Notes: generated from the sequence alone by a model not told the origin. A stretch of 64,000 nucleotides of DNA from an uncultured bacterium (GCA_902780525.1 CACZFL010000003.1:1-64000), one strand, 5' to 3'; shown: positions 9,644 through 17,688, counted from the first letter of the stretch. Made by a program: numbers and translations.

Positions 9644-10384
9644 ATGAAAAATTTGTTTTTAATTTTTACATTAATAATATTGGGACTGCCGGCATTTGCA
9701 CATCAAACTGACCAGATTAAAGACGAACTTTTAGACCCGGCAATGTACAATGATATGAGCGGAAACTCTATTTTCAAGCTGGGCATTTATGAGAACAGTC
9801 AATATCAATATATTCCTGTTGAAGACGAACTTATTGATAATGATTTTATTTCTAATGCAGCAAATTATGCAATAATAACAAAAGAACGCCCTGACGATTT
9901 ATTTTTTGAAAAAAATATTGATACAGGCAGGGTCAGAAAAATTTTACCAAAAACCAGATACGATTTTACAAAAAAACAAATTCCGATACAGATAAAAATA
10001 TCGGAACACTTAAAATCAACACGTAATATTTTGGAAGGTTCAACAATTCCTTTTGTTGCGCAAAGTGATTTTGAGATTAACGGAAAAAAGTACAACAGCG
10101 GAACTACTATTTTAGGCAGAGTAGAAACCATCTCAGCTTCAGATAAAATGGGAACGCCTGAAAGCATACAAATAAGTAATTTTTATATACCTGATGAAAA
10201 AGAAATTGAACTTCATGGCTCTGTTTCAAAAACAGGGGCAAATCGTTCTATCTGGGTTTATCCTCTTTATCAGGCAGGAAATATAACTTTTTATGTAGCA
10301 GGTTTTTTATTTGTTCCGATACACGGAGGACGGGTAAAACTATTGACATCAGAGGCATTTACGGTATTTTATGAAACACAATAA
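9644..10384 (+). CDS. Secreted hypothetical protein (246 aa)
   Basis: Family not recognised. A signal peptide (residues 1-19, ending AFA) leads into a mature domain. The middle and C-terminal parts (about residues 125-246; IPFVAQSDFEINGKKYNSGT) have alternating hydrophobic residues and Gly turns typical of a beta-barrel or OB/SH3-like fold and remind me of periplasmic domains that limit access to a bound partner, but this is weak. It begins one nucleotide after the stop of the M48-like gene with no separate ribosome site, so expression is likely coupled. It closes the four-gene envelope block that starts at 5728. Confidence 0.6.
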   Translation: MKNLFLIFTLIILGLPAFAHQTDQIKDELLDPAMYNDMSGNSIFKLGIYENSQYQYIPVEDELIDNDFISNAANYAIITKERPDDLFFEKNIDTGRVRKILPKTRYDFTKKQIPIQIKISEHLKSTRNILEGSTIPFVAQSDFEINGKKYNSGTTILGRVETISASDKMGTPESIQISNFYIPDEKEIELHGSVSKTGANRSIWVYPLYQAGNITFYVAGFLFVPIHGGRVKLLTSEAFTVFYETQ

Positions 10385-10478
10385 AATTACGTTTTGTAAT
10401 GAAAAATTACAGAATTGTTTATTTTAAAAATTTTTTGCGATAATATAGAAAATATAACATTTATGAATGGATGGGAAT

Positions 10479-11921
10479 ATGGCAGTATTAGAAAAAGAAC
10501 TTGTAACAAATTTAAAGAAAATCAACAACAAAGACAGTAATGGGATATCAAGGCTTGATATATCAGATGAAGAACTGGCAAGCATTGATAAAGAATATTG
10601 TACTTACGGCGATAAGATACACGCAGAAGCAAATCCTAAAGTATTCAGAGATTGTAACGGTGTTTTTATGTATGATTCAGAAAACACTCCGTTTTTGGAT
10701 TTGGAAATGTGGTTTGCATCATGCAATTTAGGTTACAAAAACAAAAGAATCAGAGATGCGGTTGTTAATCAGATAGATACTTTACCGCAAATTTCTTCAC
10801 ATTTTCAATATGATTATAAAGTCTTATTATCAGAAAAAATTGCAAAAGCAAACATAAAAAGATTTGGAAGAAAAGGTCGTGTACATTTTAACGTTGGCGG
10901 CTCTCAGGTTACTGAAGATGCTCTGAAACTCGTTAGAAATTACACTCATAAAAGCAGAATGTTTTCTTTCTACGGAGGTTTCCACGGAAGAACATTGGGC
11001 GCAAGCTGCTTAACTGCAGGTTACAGATACAGAAAACCTTTCGGACATTTTGCAGAAGAAGCACACTTTGTTCCTTACCCATATTGTTACAGATGTCCTT
11101 ACGGCAAAAAATGTGATTCTTGCAATTATTATTGCGTTCAACAATTAAGACGTGAGTTTGAAGATAATTGTGCCGGATTATATGACCATTCTTCAAAAGA
11201 ATGTTCTTTAGGCGCATTCTTCGTTGAGCCGGTTCAGGGTTCGGGCGGATATATTGTACCACCTAAAGGATACTTCAAAGAATTAAAGAAAGTTTTGGAT
11301 GACTTTGGTGTTTTATTCGTAGATGATGAAATCCAAATGGGATTCTACAGAACAGGTAAATTATGGGCAATAGAACACTATGACGTTAAACCTGATGTTA
11401 TTACATTTGGTAAATCTTTGACAAACGGATTAAATCCGCTGGGCGGTATGTGGGCAAAAGAAGAATTAATCAGCCCTGAAGTATGGCCAAGCGGTAGAAC
11501 TCACTCAACATTCTGCAACAATCCTATTGGTATGAGAGCAGGGTATGAAGTTATGAGTACGTTTGAAGAAGGCGATTTTGAAAGAGAAATTGCAAATAAA
11601 GGTAAATACTTCTTAGACGGATTAAAAACATTAGAAAAGAAACACAAACGTATTGGTAATGTAGACGGATTAGGTCTGGCTCTCCGAATAGAATGTGTAA
11701 CTGAAGACGGATATACTCCGGATCCTCAATTACTCCATGATATTTTAGCTGAAGGCTTAAAAGGTAACTTGACTTATAACGGCAAAAAATGCGGATTAAT
11801 CCTCAACAAAGGAAGTCATTATAACAATACAATCACTTTAGTGCCTGCTGTTACTATTTCTTATGCGGAAATAGATATGGCATTAAGCTTGCTGGATCAG
11901 TTATTTACGAGGTTATCATAG
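10479..11921 (+). CDS. Class III PLP aminotransferase with Cys-rich insertion
   Basis: A 480-residue fold-type I aminotransferase of the 4-aminobutyrate/acetylornithine/diaminobutyrate class. Recognisable features are the N-terminal LDLEMWFASCNLGY substrate region, VGGSQVTEDALKL phosphate-binding loop, FYGGFHGRT, FVDDEIQMGFYRTG with the cofactor Asp, and the Schiff-base lysine in ITFGKSLTNG. After VPYPYCYRC there is a five-cysteine insertion (CxxCxxxxxCxxCxxxC, about residues 205-221), seen in some archaeal and anaerobe relatives and possibly metal-binding. I prefer the ATG at 10479 because GGATGGGA precedes it. Its stop overlaps the start of the hydrolase gene, so the pair is coupled. The exact amino donor is unknown. 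Confidence 0.85.
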   Translation: MAVLEKELVTNLKKINNKDSNGISRLDISDEELASIDKEYCTYGDKIHAEANPKVFRDCNGVFMYDSENTPFLDLEMWFASCNLGYKNKRIRDAVVNQIDTLPQISSHFQYDYKVLLSEKIAKANIKRFGRKGRVHFNVGGSQVTEDALKLVRNYTHKSRMFSFYGGFHGRTLGASCLTAGYRYRKPFGHFAEEAHFVPYPYCYRCPYGKKCDSCNYYCVQQLRREFEDNCAGLYDHSSKECSLGAFFVEPVQGSGGYIVPPKGYFKELKKVLDDFGVLFVDDEIQMGFYRTGKLWAIEHYDVKPDVITFGKSLTNGLNPLGGMWAKEELISPEVWPSGRTHSTFCNNPIGMRAGYEVMSTFEEGDFEREIANKGKYFLDGLKTLEKKHKRIGNVDGLGLALRIECVTEDGYTPDPQLLHDILAEGLKGNLTYNGKKCGLILNKGSHYNNTITLVPAVTISYAEIDMALSLLDQLFTRLS

Positions 11922-12763
11922 TGGCAAACGGCATCGATTTTGAACTGTTGCACGATGATATAGCCGAAAAAGATAATAAAAAAGCGGTACTGCTTTTTCA
12001 CGGATTAACAGGAAGTCCGTTTGAGATGCGAAAGTACGGAGATTTTTTATTTAAAAGCGGTTACGATGTTTTTTGTTACTCATTCCCGGGGCATGGTGAA
12101 AGAGTTAGCGAAATAGAGACCGTTACCTGGTCAGATTGGTGTAATTTTGCTCAAAATAAATACAATGAACTCAGAGCAAATTATAATCAGTTTTTTGTAT
12201 CAGGTCTGTGTTTGGGTGCTGCTATGGCAGTATATTTAGCTGAACATAATGACGATATTACAGGAGTTGCTGCACTTTCAACGACTTTGTTTTTAGACGG
12301 TTTTTGTATTCCCTGGACAATATGCTTATTGCCATTTGCCCTGAGTACAATTATCAGATTTTATTATACTTTCCCGGAAGATGATTGCTTTGGCATAAAA
12401 AATGAGAGAACGAGAAGAAGCTTAGCAAAGCTTACGGCAAAAGTTGATATCGGGATGGATAATTATCCGCTTAATTGTGTTGGCGGACTTTTAAAACTGT
12501 CTAAAAACGTCAGAAAAAACCTTAAAAAAGTTAATTGTCCTATTTTGTGTATTCATTCAAAATATGATAATTTATCAAGCACAAAGAGTGCAAAAGTCGT
12601 TTTAAAAGGTGTTTCATCAAACATAAAACAATACGTTGAGCTTAATGACAGTTACCACATGGTTCTGTATGATAACGAAAAAGAATATGTAATGAATACG
12701 GTTAAAGAATTCTTTACTAAACTTGTTTCTGCAGAAAACGAGAAAGAGGTTGTATGTATATAG
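11921..12763 (+). CDS. Alpha/beta-hydrolase (carboxylesterase/lysophospholipase-like) with Cys nucleophile
   Basis: A 280-residue cytosolic alpha/beta hydrolase. The oxyanion segment HGLTGSPFEM (residues 27-36), PGHGE motif, nucleophile elbow, Asp in HSKYDNLSS and His in DSYHMVLYD are in the right order for the Est30-type carboxylesterase/serine aminopeptidase S33 group. The elbow is GLCLG, placing Cys97 where Ser is normal; Cys nucleophiles occur in dienelactone hydrolases, so this may alter activity. The start is a GTG overlapping the aminotransferase stop by one base, with GAGG upstream. The next gene overlaps its 3' end by 10 bp. Substrate unknown; the linked aminotransferase suggests processing of an amino-acid-derived ester, which is inference. 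Confidence 0.8.
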   Translation: MANGIDFELLHDDIAEKDNKKAVLLFHGLTGSPFEMRKYGDFLFKSGYDVFCYSFPGHGERVSEIETVTWSDWCNFAQNKYNELRANYNQFFVSGLCLGAAMAVYLAEHNDDITGVAALSTTLFLDGFCIPWTICLLPFALSTIIRFYYTFPEDDCFGIKNERTRRSLAKLTAKVDIGMDNYPLNCVGGLLKLSKNVRKNLKKVNCPILCIHSKYDNLSSTKSAKVVLKGVSSNIKQYVELNDSYHMVLYDNEKEYVMNTVKEFFTKLVSAENEKEVVCI

Positions 12764-13089
12764 TTTTGTTATCAGCAATTGTTGTGAATATATTGTCTAT
12801 AATAATGCTTCCTATCGGACTCTTTTATGATTTTAAACAACCGAAATACAAGGCTGTATATGGATATTTAATTGCAGGATGCATGCTTTTGTATATCTTA
12901 ATGCTGGGTATGGCTTTAATATACGGACTTTTTGTAAAGCATTATTTGTTCAGCCTTATTTTATTCTTGTGTATAATCTCACATTTCATAATAGGAAAGC
13001 TTGTAACCTACGAAACTTTGAAAAAATATACGATTCTCCAAGTAGTGTGTTACATTGTGAGTTTAATTACTCTGTTGTTGAATTTTTAA
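12754..13089 (+). CDS. Small integral membrane protein (111 aa)
   Basis: Unrecognised. Four hydrophobic segments (about residues 2-23, 35-58, 64-82 and 90-110) with a short polar loop FYDFKQPKYK indicate a four-helix membrane protein. An AGAGG ribosome site lies inside the end of the hydrolase gene, and the two genes overlap by 10 bp, so it is the third member of the aminotransferase-hydrolase operon. No signature residues point to a transport or enzymatic role. Confidence 0.6.
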   Translation: MYIVLLSAIVVNILSIIMLPIGLFYDFKQPKYKAVYGYLIAGCMLLYILMLGMALIYGLFVKHYLFSLILFLCIISHFIIGKLVTYETLKKYTILQVVCYIVSLITLLLNF

Positions 13090-13103
13090 TAAAATAGTTT
13101 AAT

Positions 13104-13520
13104 TTACTTTTTGTTTACAGAAAGCGGAGTCCCTTTTTCTCCGATATAAAATACAACAAGTTCAACGGGTTCATTTCCCGTGTTTTTGCCATAATGATAT
13201 TTTCCTATCAACTCAGGCAAAACTTCTCCTTCATGGAGTGTTATTTCTTTATTGTCATCTGTAATAACGGTCAGAGTACCTTTTTTTACATACGCAATAT
13301 TAACTAAATCGTGTTTGTGCATGGGTAACTCTTCGCCAATATTAAAAACAATTTTCAAAACTGTAACTTCCGGTTTTTTGATTTTTAATTTTTTATATTC
13401 TGCATTATCCCAGGTTGATGTTGTTCTTAATAGTACGTCTTTTTGTGCTGAATATGATGAGTTTGTTACACACAAAAACATTATAAAAAGAACTATTATT
13501 AATTTTATTACTTTATTCAT
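13104..13520 (-). CDS. Secreted single-domain cupin protein
   Basis: A 138-residue protein with a signal peptide (residues 1-25) and a cupin_2 barrel. Motif 1 is represented by ELPMHKHDLVNIAYVKKGTL (metal-type histidines at the MHKH positions) and motif 2 by HEGEVLPELIGKYHYGKN. Two of the first-motif histidines and a late histidine are present, so divalent metal binding is plausible. Exported small cupins of this form often have no known substrate. AAGGA precedes the ATG at 13520. It converges with the 12754 membrane gene with only 14 bp between stops and no obvious terminator. Confidence 0.78.
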   Translation of the reverse strand: MNKVIKLIIVLFIMFLCVTNSSYSAQKDVLLRTTSTWDNAEYKKLKIKKPEVTVLKIVFNIGEELPMHKHDLVNIAYVKKGTLTVITDDNKEITLHEGEVLPELIGKYHYGKNTGNEPVELVVFYIGEKGTPLSVNKK

Positions 13521-13670
13521 GTCATTAAATCCTTAATTTTTTCGATATATAAACTTAATATTATAATATAACAAAAACTTTCGACTGGCACTTAAAACTT
13601 CATGAGATAGAACAATAGGCGTTAGAAGACTATCTTGGCTTGCTCGAACATCACACCATCAAAACATACT

Positions 13671-13708
13671 AAAAAAGACCAAACAACAAACGCCACTTGG
13701 TCTTTTTT
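13671..13708. terminator. Intrinsic terminator hairpin
   Basis: A 12-bp stem (13671-13682 with 13697-13708) with A6 and T6 flanks can terminate transcription in either direction. It lies immediately beside the tRNA-Ala 3' fragment, as a terminator would beside an intact tRNA gene. Confidence 0.75.
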
Positions 13709-13711
13709 GGC

Positions 13712-13726
13712 GGAGGTTAGGAGATT
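13712..13726. repeat. 15-bp copy of tRNA-Ala 3' end (possible attachment-site half)
   Basis: GGAGGTTAGGAGATT is identical to 15173-15187, the acceptor/T-arm 3' part of the tRNA-Ala gene, in the same orientation. The rest of a tRNA is absent here. Duplicated tRNA 3' ends are the classic footprint of integrase-mediated insertion. Confidence 0.55.
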
Positions 13727-13734
13727 GTCTTGGA

Positions 13735-13895
13735 TTATTGGCAGTTCGTAAACTGTCATTCGTTTTATTTCTCTTACAAGAAATAGTCACTCATTCCAGT
13801 TTTCTCACTGGGGCGGCGTTCCACTCGCTTACGCTCGTTTCAGCCTTGCCAAAATCCGCTCGAACTCTAAACTGCTCCGCAGTTGGGGGTTCTCA
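13735..13895. repeat. Array of short hairpins (structured GC-rich repeat, copy A)
   Basis: Consecutive small inverted repeats are visible: CAGTT-CGTA-AACTG, ATTTCT...AGAAAT, CCAGT...ACTGG, a CGAGC/GCTCG type, and AACTGC-TCC-GCAGTT flanked by CGAACTC and GGGGTTCTC. Related but not identical arrangements occur at about 14978-15128 and 54428-54590. Confidence 0.5.
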
Positions 13896-13912
13896 TACCT
13901 AACGCTGACAAA

Positions 13913-13950
13913 ATAAAATACACGATAACAAATGTCATCGTGTATTTTAT
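13913..13950. terminator. Hairpin, probable bidirectional terminator
   Basis: A perfect 14-bp stem (13913-13926 with 13937-13950), 10-nt loop, AT-rich outer ends. No annotated gene reads into it directly, so it may serve an unrecognised transcript of the hairpin region. Confidence 0.55.
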
Positions 13951-14223
13951 GGTGGACGTTAACATACAACATAACACAGCAAATTCTCCAAAGCACCTAG
14001 CTGTCTAGCATTGAGGCAGTCCTAAATGTTGCAATTTTTTCTAGACAAAAAACTGAAATCTTTTGCTGAAAAATTAGCAGAGTAAAGCAGAATCTGACAG
14101 TATTATTTAATGTAAGTTTGTAACAATCTCGTAATATTTGCAAAAAATTAGGCAATTTTTGAAAAGGAAAATACTTTATATAAATATGATGTGTAGTTAA
14201 TATTTCTATGAAAGGAAATCAAT

Positions 14224-14931
14224 ATGGATTTAAATGTAAGCAGTGTGAATTTAGCCAATAACTATAATTACTCTAAGACACAAAATGTTGGTTTTAAAAG
14301 TAATGTTTACAGAGTACCTATAAAACAAGAGGTAGAATGAGCAAGATACAAATTTGGGCAGAAGGCTGAAGCGTTTATGACTAAATTACGTAAGTTTTTT
14401 GGAAAAAGAAATATTGTTAATAAAAAAAAATCTTATATACCTAATAGATTATTAGAAATTCAAAAAAGAGAAATGACACCAGAAGTATATAAAGAATGGT
14501 TAAATAAGCGAATAACCAAAGAATTAGAAATTGGTAAAATAGATGTAAATCCTGATGAAATTGCCGATATAGAAATATTTAATGTGAATGGAATTTGTGA
14601 TGAAATAACAGGGAAAATGTTACCAGGCAGAAAAATATTAGCCAGCTGTTCTCAAACACCTGTATACGATGCCGCAGGTAATTTAAAATGTTATGTAGAG
14701 AATTCTCCTCTTTCAATAAATCAAATACGTTTTTATGATAAAGATAAACGAGCAATAAAAATTATTGATGTAGACAAAAATGGTAAACGTACACTTGAGG
14801 ATGTTTACATGGATAATAGAATTTTTGAAGGGAATGAAAAAACAGTAAACTATTCATATGGTGATGCATTGGAAATGCGATATCTTAAACCAGGTAGTTA
14901 TAAAGGTCTTCGTTTAATGTATGGCAAATAA
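14224..14931 (+). pseudogene. Small hypothetical gene interrupted by in-frame TGA at 14338
   Basis: An ATG at 14224 behind AAAGGA opens a frame that reads 38 codons to a TGA (14338-14340) and then continues open in the same frame for 196 codons to 14931. The part before the stop ends KQEVE and the part after begins ARYKFGQKAEAF, joining naturally to the ATG at 14377 that opens the 184-residue remainder. One gene of about 235 residues with a nonsense mutation explains this best. Alternatives are two separate genes or a sequencing error. The N-terminus (NVGFKSNVYRVP) resembles those of two other genes in the window. The rest has no recognised domain. It lies inside the tRNA-flanked region. Confidence 0.6.
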
Positions 14932-14977
14932 TTGCTAAAGTTTATAAGTGCAATTATTTGCATCTTATTTACTGCAT

Positions 14978-15128
14978 GAAGAGACTGTCTTGCTCGTTCG
15001 CGTTTAACGGCAATTCCGAGTTTTGTCTGCAAGCCTATCGGCTTTTGACAAAAACTCTCCAGCCTCAGCTCACTCGCGCCGAACTCCTGACAAGGCTCCG
15101 CCTTGTGGAGTTCTCGTCTTAGCCATAA
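14978..15128. repeat. Structured GC-rich repeat, copy B
   Basis: GC is clearly higher than in neighbouring DNA. A nested hairpin is visible (GAGTTTTGTC pairing with GACAAAAACTC around an inner AAGCC-TATC-GGCTT), followed by CGAACTC...CAAGGC-TCC-GCCTTG...GGAGTTCTC. The last element has the same TCC loop and flanks as copy A but a different stem. Confidence 0.5.
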
Positions 15129-15132
15129 CAAA

Positions 15133-15171
15133 GTTATAGCCTTATTCGGAAGCTCCGAATAAGGCTATAAC
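15133..15171 (-). terminator. tRNA-Ala terminator
   Basis: A perfect 18-bp stem (15133-15150 with 15154-15171) with loop AGC, directly abutting the 3' end of the tRNA gene and followed on the minus strand by TTTGTT. It defines the 3' end of the tRNA precursor. Confidence 0.85.
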
Positions 15172-15244
15172 TGGAGGTTAGGAGATTCGAACTCCTGACC
15201 CTCTGCGTGCAAAGCAGATGCTCTACCAGCTGAGCTAAACCCCC
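15172..15244 (-). tRNA. tRNA-Ala (UGC)
   Basis: On the minus strand this 73-nt sequence folds as a canonical tRNA. The acceptor stem GGGGGTT/AACCTCC contains the G3-U70 wobble pair that identifies alanine tRNAs. The D-arm (TAGCTCAGCTGGTAGAGCA), anticodon stem TCTGC/GCAGA with loop TTTGCAC (anticodon TGC), and T-arm with TTCGAAT are all regular. The discriminator is A; CCA is not encoded, since GTTATAG follows. A 15-bp copy of its 3' end lies 1.46 kb downstream. Confidence 0.97.
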
Positions 15245-15352
15245 ACAGAGTTAGTCAACATTATTAATAATACATGGTGATTTTTTTTTGTAAAGGGGTA
15301 GGAGTAAATATATTTGTATTTTTTTGTATCTCGTACTCTTACACCGCTAAAA

Positions 15353-16576
15353 TCAAAGCTTTTTGACCATCTCTTCCAAGCAAATCTTCACATGCGCATA
15401 GTTTAAGCCGCCCTGCATATACGCAGCATAAGGCGCCCTCATCGGACCATCAGCCGAAAGCTCAATAGTAGAACCTTCAATAAAAGTTCCGCCTGCCATA
15501 ATTACCTGATCTTCATATCCCGGAATATACTCAGGAATTGGTGTGACATACCCGTTAACAGGGCTAAGCGACTGAATAGTTCTGCAAAACTCTTCCAGTT
15601 TATCCGCTTCACCAAAAATAATATTCTGTATAATATCAGTTCTCTTTTCATCATGCCTTGGGATAGAGTTAAACCCTATATCCTCAAAAACCTTTGCCGC
15701 CAAAACAGCACCTTTAACCGCCTCAGATACAACAGAAGGTGCCATAAACAATCCCTGGAATATCAGTCTGTGCTGGTTAAACATCGCCCCGCCTTCCGAA
15801 CCAATCCCAGGTGCCGTTAACCTTGTAGCCGCACGCTCAACTAATTTACATTTACCCCCTATATAACCGCCTGCTTCAACGATTCCGCCGCCCGGGTTTT
15901 TAATCAAAGAACCGCCAATCAAATCTGCTCCAACCTCTAAAGGCTCTTTTTTATCTACAAATTCGCCGTAACAGTTATCAACAAAGCAAATGCATTCAGG
16001 ATTTTTAGACTTAACAATCTTACAAATTCTTTCAATATCATCTATTGATAAAGATTTTCTTGTTGAATACCCTTTTGAGCGCTGAATCAAAACCATAGTA
16101 ACCGTTTCATCAACCATTTCTTCAAGTTTTTTATAATCAACATCGCTTCCGTTCAAAAGCGGAACTTCGTCATACAAAACACCCTGACCGATTAATGAAG
16201 AACGCTTTGTTTCCTCATCACCAGCAGTTCCGATAACTTCCTGCATAGTATCATAAGGAGCACCTGCAACAGAAAGAAGTTTATCACCGTGTCTGAGATT
16301 TCCAAACAGTGCGCATGCAAGCGTATGCGTCCCTGACGCAAAATGTATTCTTACAAGTGCTTTTTCTGCCTTAAACACCTGAGCAAAAGTCTTATCTAAA
16401 ACTTCCCGTCCCAAATCATCATGACCGTATCCTGAAACAGTATAAAAATGTTCTGGGGCAACTCTGTTGTCATAAAACGCTTCGAGCACTTTTCTCTGGT
16501 TATAATCCCTGACTTCATTTATATAATCAAATTCTTTTTCTAACTCTTTTTCGGCTTTTTTAAAATCGTAATACAT
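15353..16576 (-). CDS. Methionine gamma-lyase family / aluminium-resistance-type PLP protein
   Basis: A 407-residue fold-type I PLP enzyme of the family named for methionine gamma-lyase or aluminium resistance (PF06838). Supporting motifs are SGYGHDDLGREVLDKTFAQVF near the N-terminus (short form: YGHDDLGRE), RIHFASGTHT, CFVDNCYGEF (cofactor Asp) and the Schiff-base lysine in GGSLIKNPGGG. The C-terminal ADGPMRAPYAAYMQGGLNY is typical. Many members sit beside miaA and hfq; that context is absent here. I prefer the ATG at 16576 because GAGGGA is then correctly spaced; the ATG six bases upstream abuts it. The true reaction of this family is poorly established. Confidence 0.88.
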   Translation of the reverse strand: MYYDFKKAEKELEKEFDYINEVRDYNQRKVLEAFYDNRVAPEHFYTVSGYGHDDLGREVLDKTFAQVFKAEKALVRIHFASGTHTLACALFGNLRHGDKLLSVAGAPYDTMQEVIGTAGDEETKRSSLIGQGVLYDEVPLLNGSDVDYKKLEEMVDETVTMVLIQRSKGYSTRKSLSIDDIERICKIVKSKNPECICFVDNCYGEFVDKKEPLEVGADLIGGSLIKNPGGGIVEAGGYIGGKCKLVERAATRLTAPGIGSEGGAMFNQHRLIFQGLFMAPSVVSEAVKGAVLAAKVFEDIGFNSIPRHDEKRTDIIQNIIFGEADKLEEFCRTIQSLSPVNGYVTPIPEYIPGYEDQVIMAGGTFIEGSTIELSADGPMRAPYAAYMQGGLNYAHVKICLEEMVKKL

Positions 16577-16719
16577 ATACATTCCCTCAATACAAAAATC
16601 ATATTAAAACCAAAGAACATAGTCAATTTTCGTTTAAAAAATTATCCTTCTGAATAACCTTACACAGCAATACCAAATATGATTATCAGAGATTTAATTA
16701 ACATGAAAGAGAGGATTTT

Positions 16720-17283
16720 ATGTATCGTTTTGTTATGCTGTTAATTTTATCAACCCTGTCCATGCCGGTTTTTGCCGAAAGAACATTCACAACCATATCG
16801 CCGTACTATGGAACATATAATACTCCTCAGGCATATTATGGCGGTGATTATATGCCAAATGGAAGGTACAAAAAGAACCGTTCTGTTTTTGCAGATATAA
16901 ACGACCTCGAGAGGTACGCAATGAACAAAAATTTTACCAAAGACAGCGATATAAAAAGAGTAGAGCGTTTGGAAAGTATTGCCTTTGGCGCTATACAAGA
17001 GGGAGACATTTATACCAGATACGATAATGTAAGAGAAGCAATTCTTACCAGACCGAAACAAAATTACAAAACATCTATTCTGCGTAATATAAGCGATTAT
17101 TTCAGCGGACAGTTAACAGGGTTTTCACCGCAAATCAATAATTCTTACGCCCCTAATTTTTATTCTGCTCCGTCAGATTTTAGTCAAAGCTCATACACTC
17201 AATACAGCTCTCCGTGGGGCAGCGGTTACAAAACAAAAAATTACGGATTCGGGAACAGTTCGGGTGTTCACATCTTAGATTGA
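16720..17283 (+). CDS. Secreted hypothetical protein, Tyr/Ser/Asn-rich (187 aa)
   Basis: A signal peptide (residues 1-19, ending VFA) and a GAGAGGA ribosome site support the gene. The mature N-terminus is Tyr/Gly/Pro-rich (SPYYGTYNTPQAYYGGDY). A short amphipathic segment with charged residues (about 50-110, including LERLESIAFGAIQEGD) may be a folded core: RVERLESIAFG-like motifs occur in small cyanobacterial-type surface proteins, though I cannot name a family. The C-terminus is Ser/Tyr-rich and disordered-looking. Likely surface or periplasmic structural protein. It stands alone. Confidence 0.6.
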   Translation: MYRFVMLLILSTLSMPVFAERTFTTISPYYGTYNTPQAYYGGDYMPNGRYKKNRSVFADINDLERYAMNKNFTKDSDIKRVERLESIAFGAIQEGDIYTRYDNVREAILTRPKQNYKTSILRNISDYFSGQLTGFSPQINNSYAPNFYSAPSDFSQSSYTQYSSPWGSGYKTKNYGFGNSSGVHILD

Positions 17284-17317
17284 TGTAAACATTTTGTAAC
17301 ATTTACTCCGCAAATTG

Positions 17318-17362
17318 GCAATTTTGCCGTAAAAAATGTTTTTAAGTATATAAGGGAAAATT
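17318..17362 (+). promoter_or_regulatory. Probable promoter with inverted repeat
   Basis: TTGCCG and TATATA are 17 nt apart in front of the small gene at 17387. The -35 region overlaps the inverted repeat GGCAA-TT-TTGCC, and TTTGTAACATTT lies just upstream, either of which could bind a regulator. Confidence 0.4.
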
Positions 17363-17386
17363 ACACACTAAAAATGGAGAAAAATT

Positions 17387-17620
17387 ATGGCAGTCGGAGC
17401 AAGGGATTACATCGATAAATTGTTGGTGAAAAAATATGCAGATGAAAAAGTAGACAACCATGAAACAGTTGAATCAATGGTTGATCCTAAAAAAATGTTA
17501 GAAGCTATGAACGATGTTGCAGAAGTTCAGAAAAATATGTTTTTGCTGTCACAAAAACTTTATGCAACCTGTTATGCAATAAATGCAAAAGCTAGATACA
17601 AATCAAAACAATCCGCATAG
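17387..17620 (+). CDS. Small hypothetical protein (77 aa)
   Basis: A 77-residue cytosolic, helical, Lys/Glu-rich protein without signal peptide or recognised domain. The central part (VDPKKMLEAMNDVAEVQKN) and the C-terminal LSQKLYATCYAINAKARYK look like two amphipathic helices. GGAG seven bases before the ATG supports the start, and a strong terminator at 17659-17685 ends the transcript. Conservation would be needed to prove it, but ribosome site, promoter and terminator make it credible. Confidence 0.6.
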   Translation: MAVGARDYIDKLLVKKYADEKVDNHETVESMVDPKKMLEAMNDVAEVQKNMFLLSQKLYATCYAINAKARYKSKQSA

Positions 17621-17658
17621 GATTAATCGGACTAAAGATAAGTAAGATAAAGGAACAA

Positions 17659-17685
17659 AAAACGGCGTATTAAATACGCCGTTTT
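17659..17685. terminator. Bidirectional intrinsic terminator
   Basis: A 12-bp GC-containing stem (17659-17670 with 17674-17685, loop TAA) with A and T runs on its two sides, placed between convergent genes at 17620 and 17689. Confidence 0.9.
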
Positions 17686-17688
17686 GTT

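Larger units (their letters stand above)
13521..14223. other. Noncoding region: terminator, tRNA-Ala 3' fragment and hairpin array
   Basis: There is no convincing gene in these 700 bases. In order, it holds a T-rich-tailed hairpin (13671-13708), a 15-bp copy of the tRNA-Ala 3' end (13712-13726), a run of short hairpins with raised GC (about 13735-13890), and a 14-bp-stem hairpin (13913-13950). From about 14000 it becomes an AT-rich leader of the gene at 14224, with GTTTGTAACAAT at about 14117 and a TTTATATAAATATG element before the ribosome site. Confidence 0.6.

Noticed and set aside
14338-14340. TGA as selenocysteine or a recoded sense codon
   Set aside because: No selenocysteine hairpin or redox context is visible, and TGA terminates several intact genes in the window.
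14898-15131. 77-codon minus-strand frame over structured repeat B
   Set aside because: It runs across the hairpins and the end of the 14224 gene; composition is explained by the repeat.
17318-17362. Sigma-28 promoter before the 17387 gene
   Set aside because: GCCGTAAA resembles a -10 element, but the position 11 nt upstream has TCCGCAAA, not TAAAGTTT.
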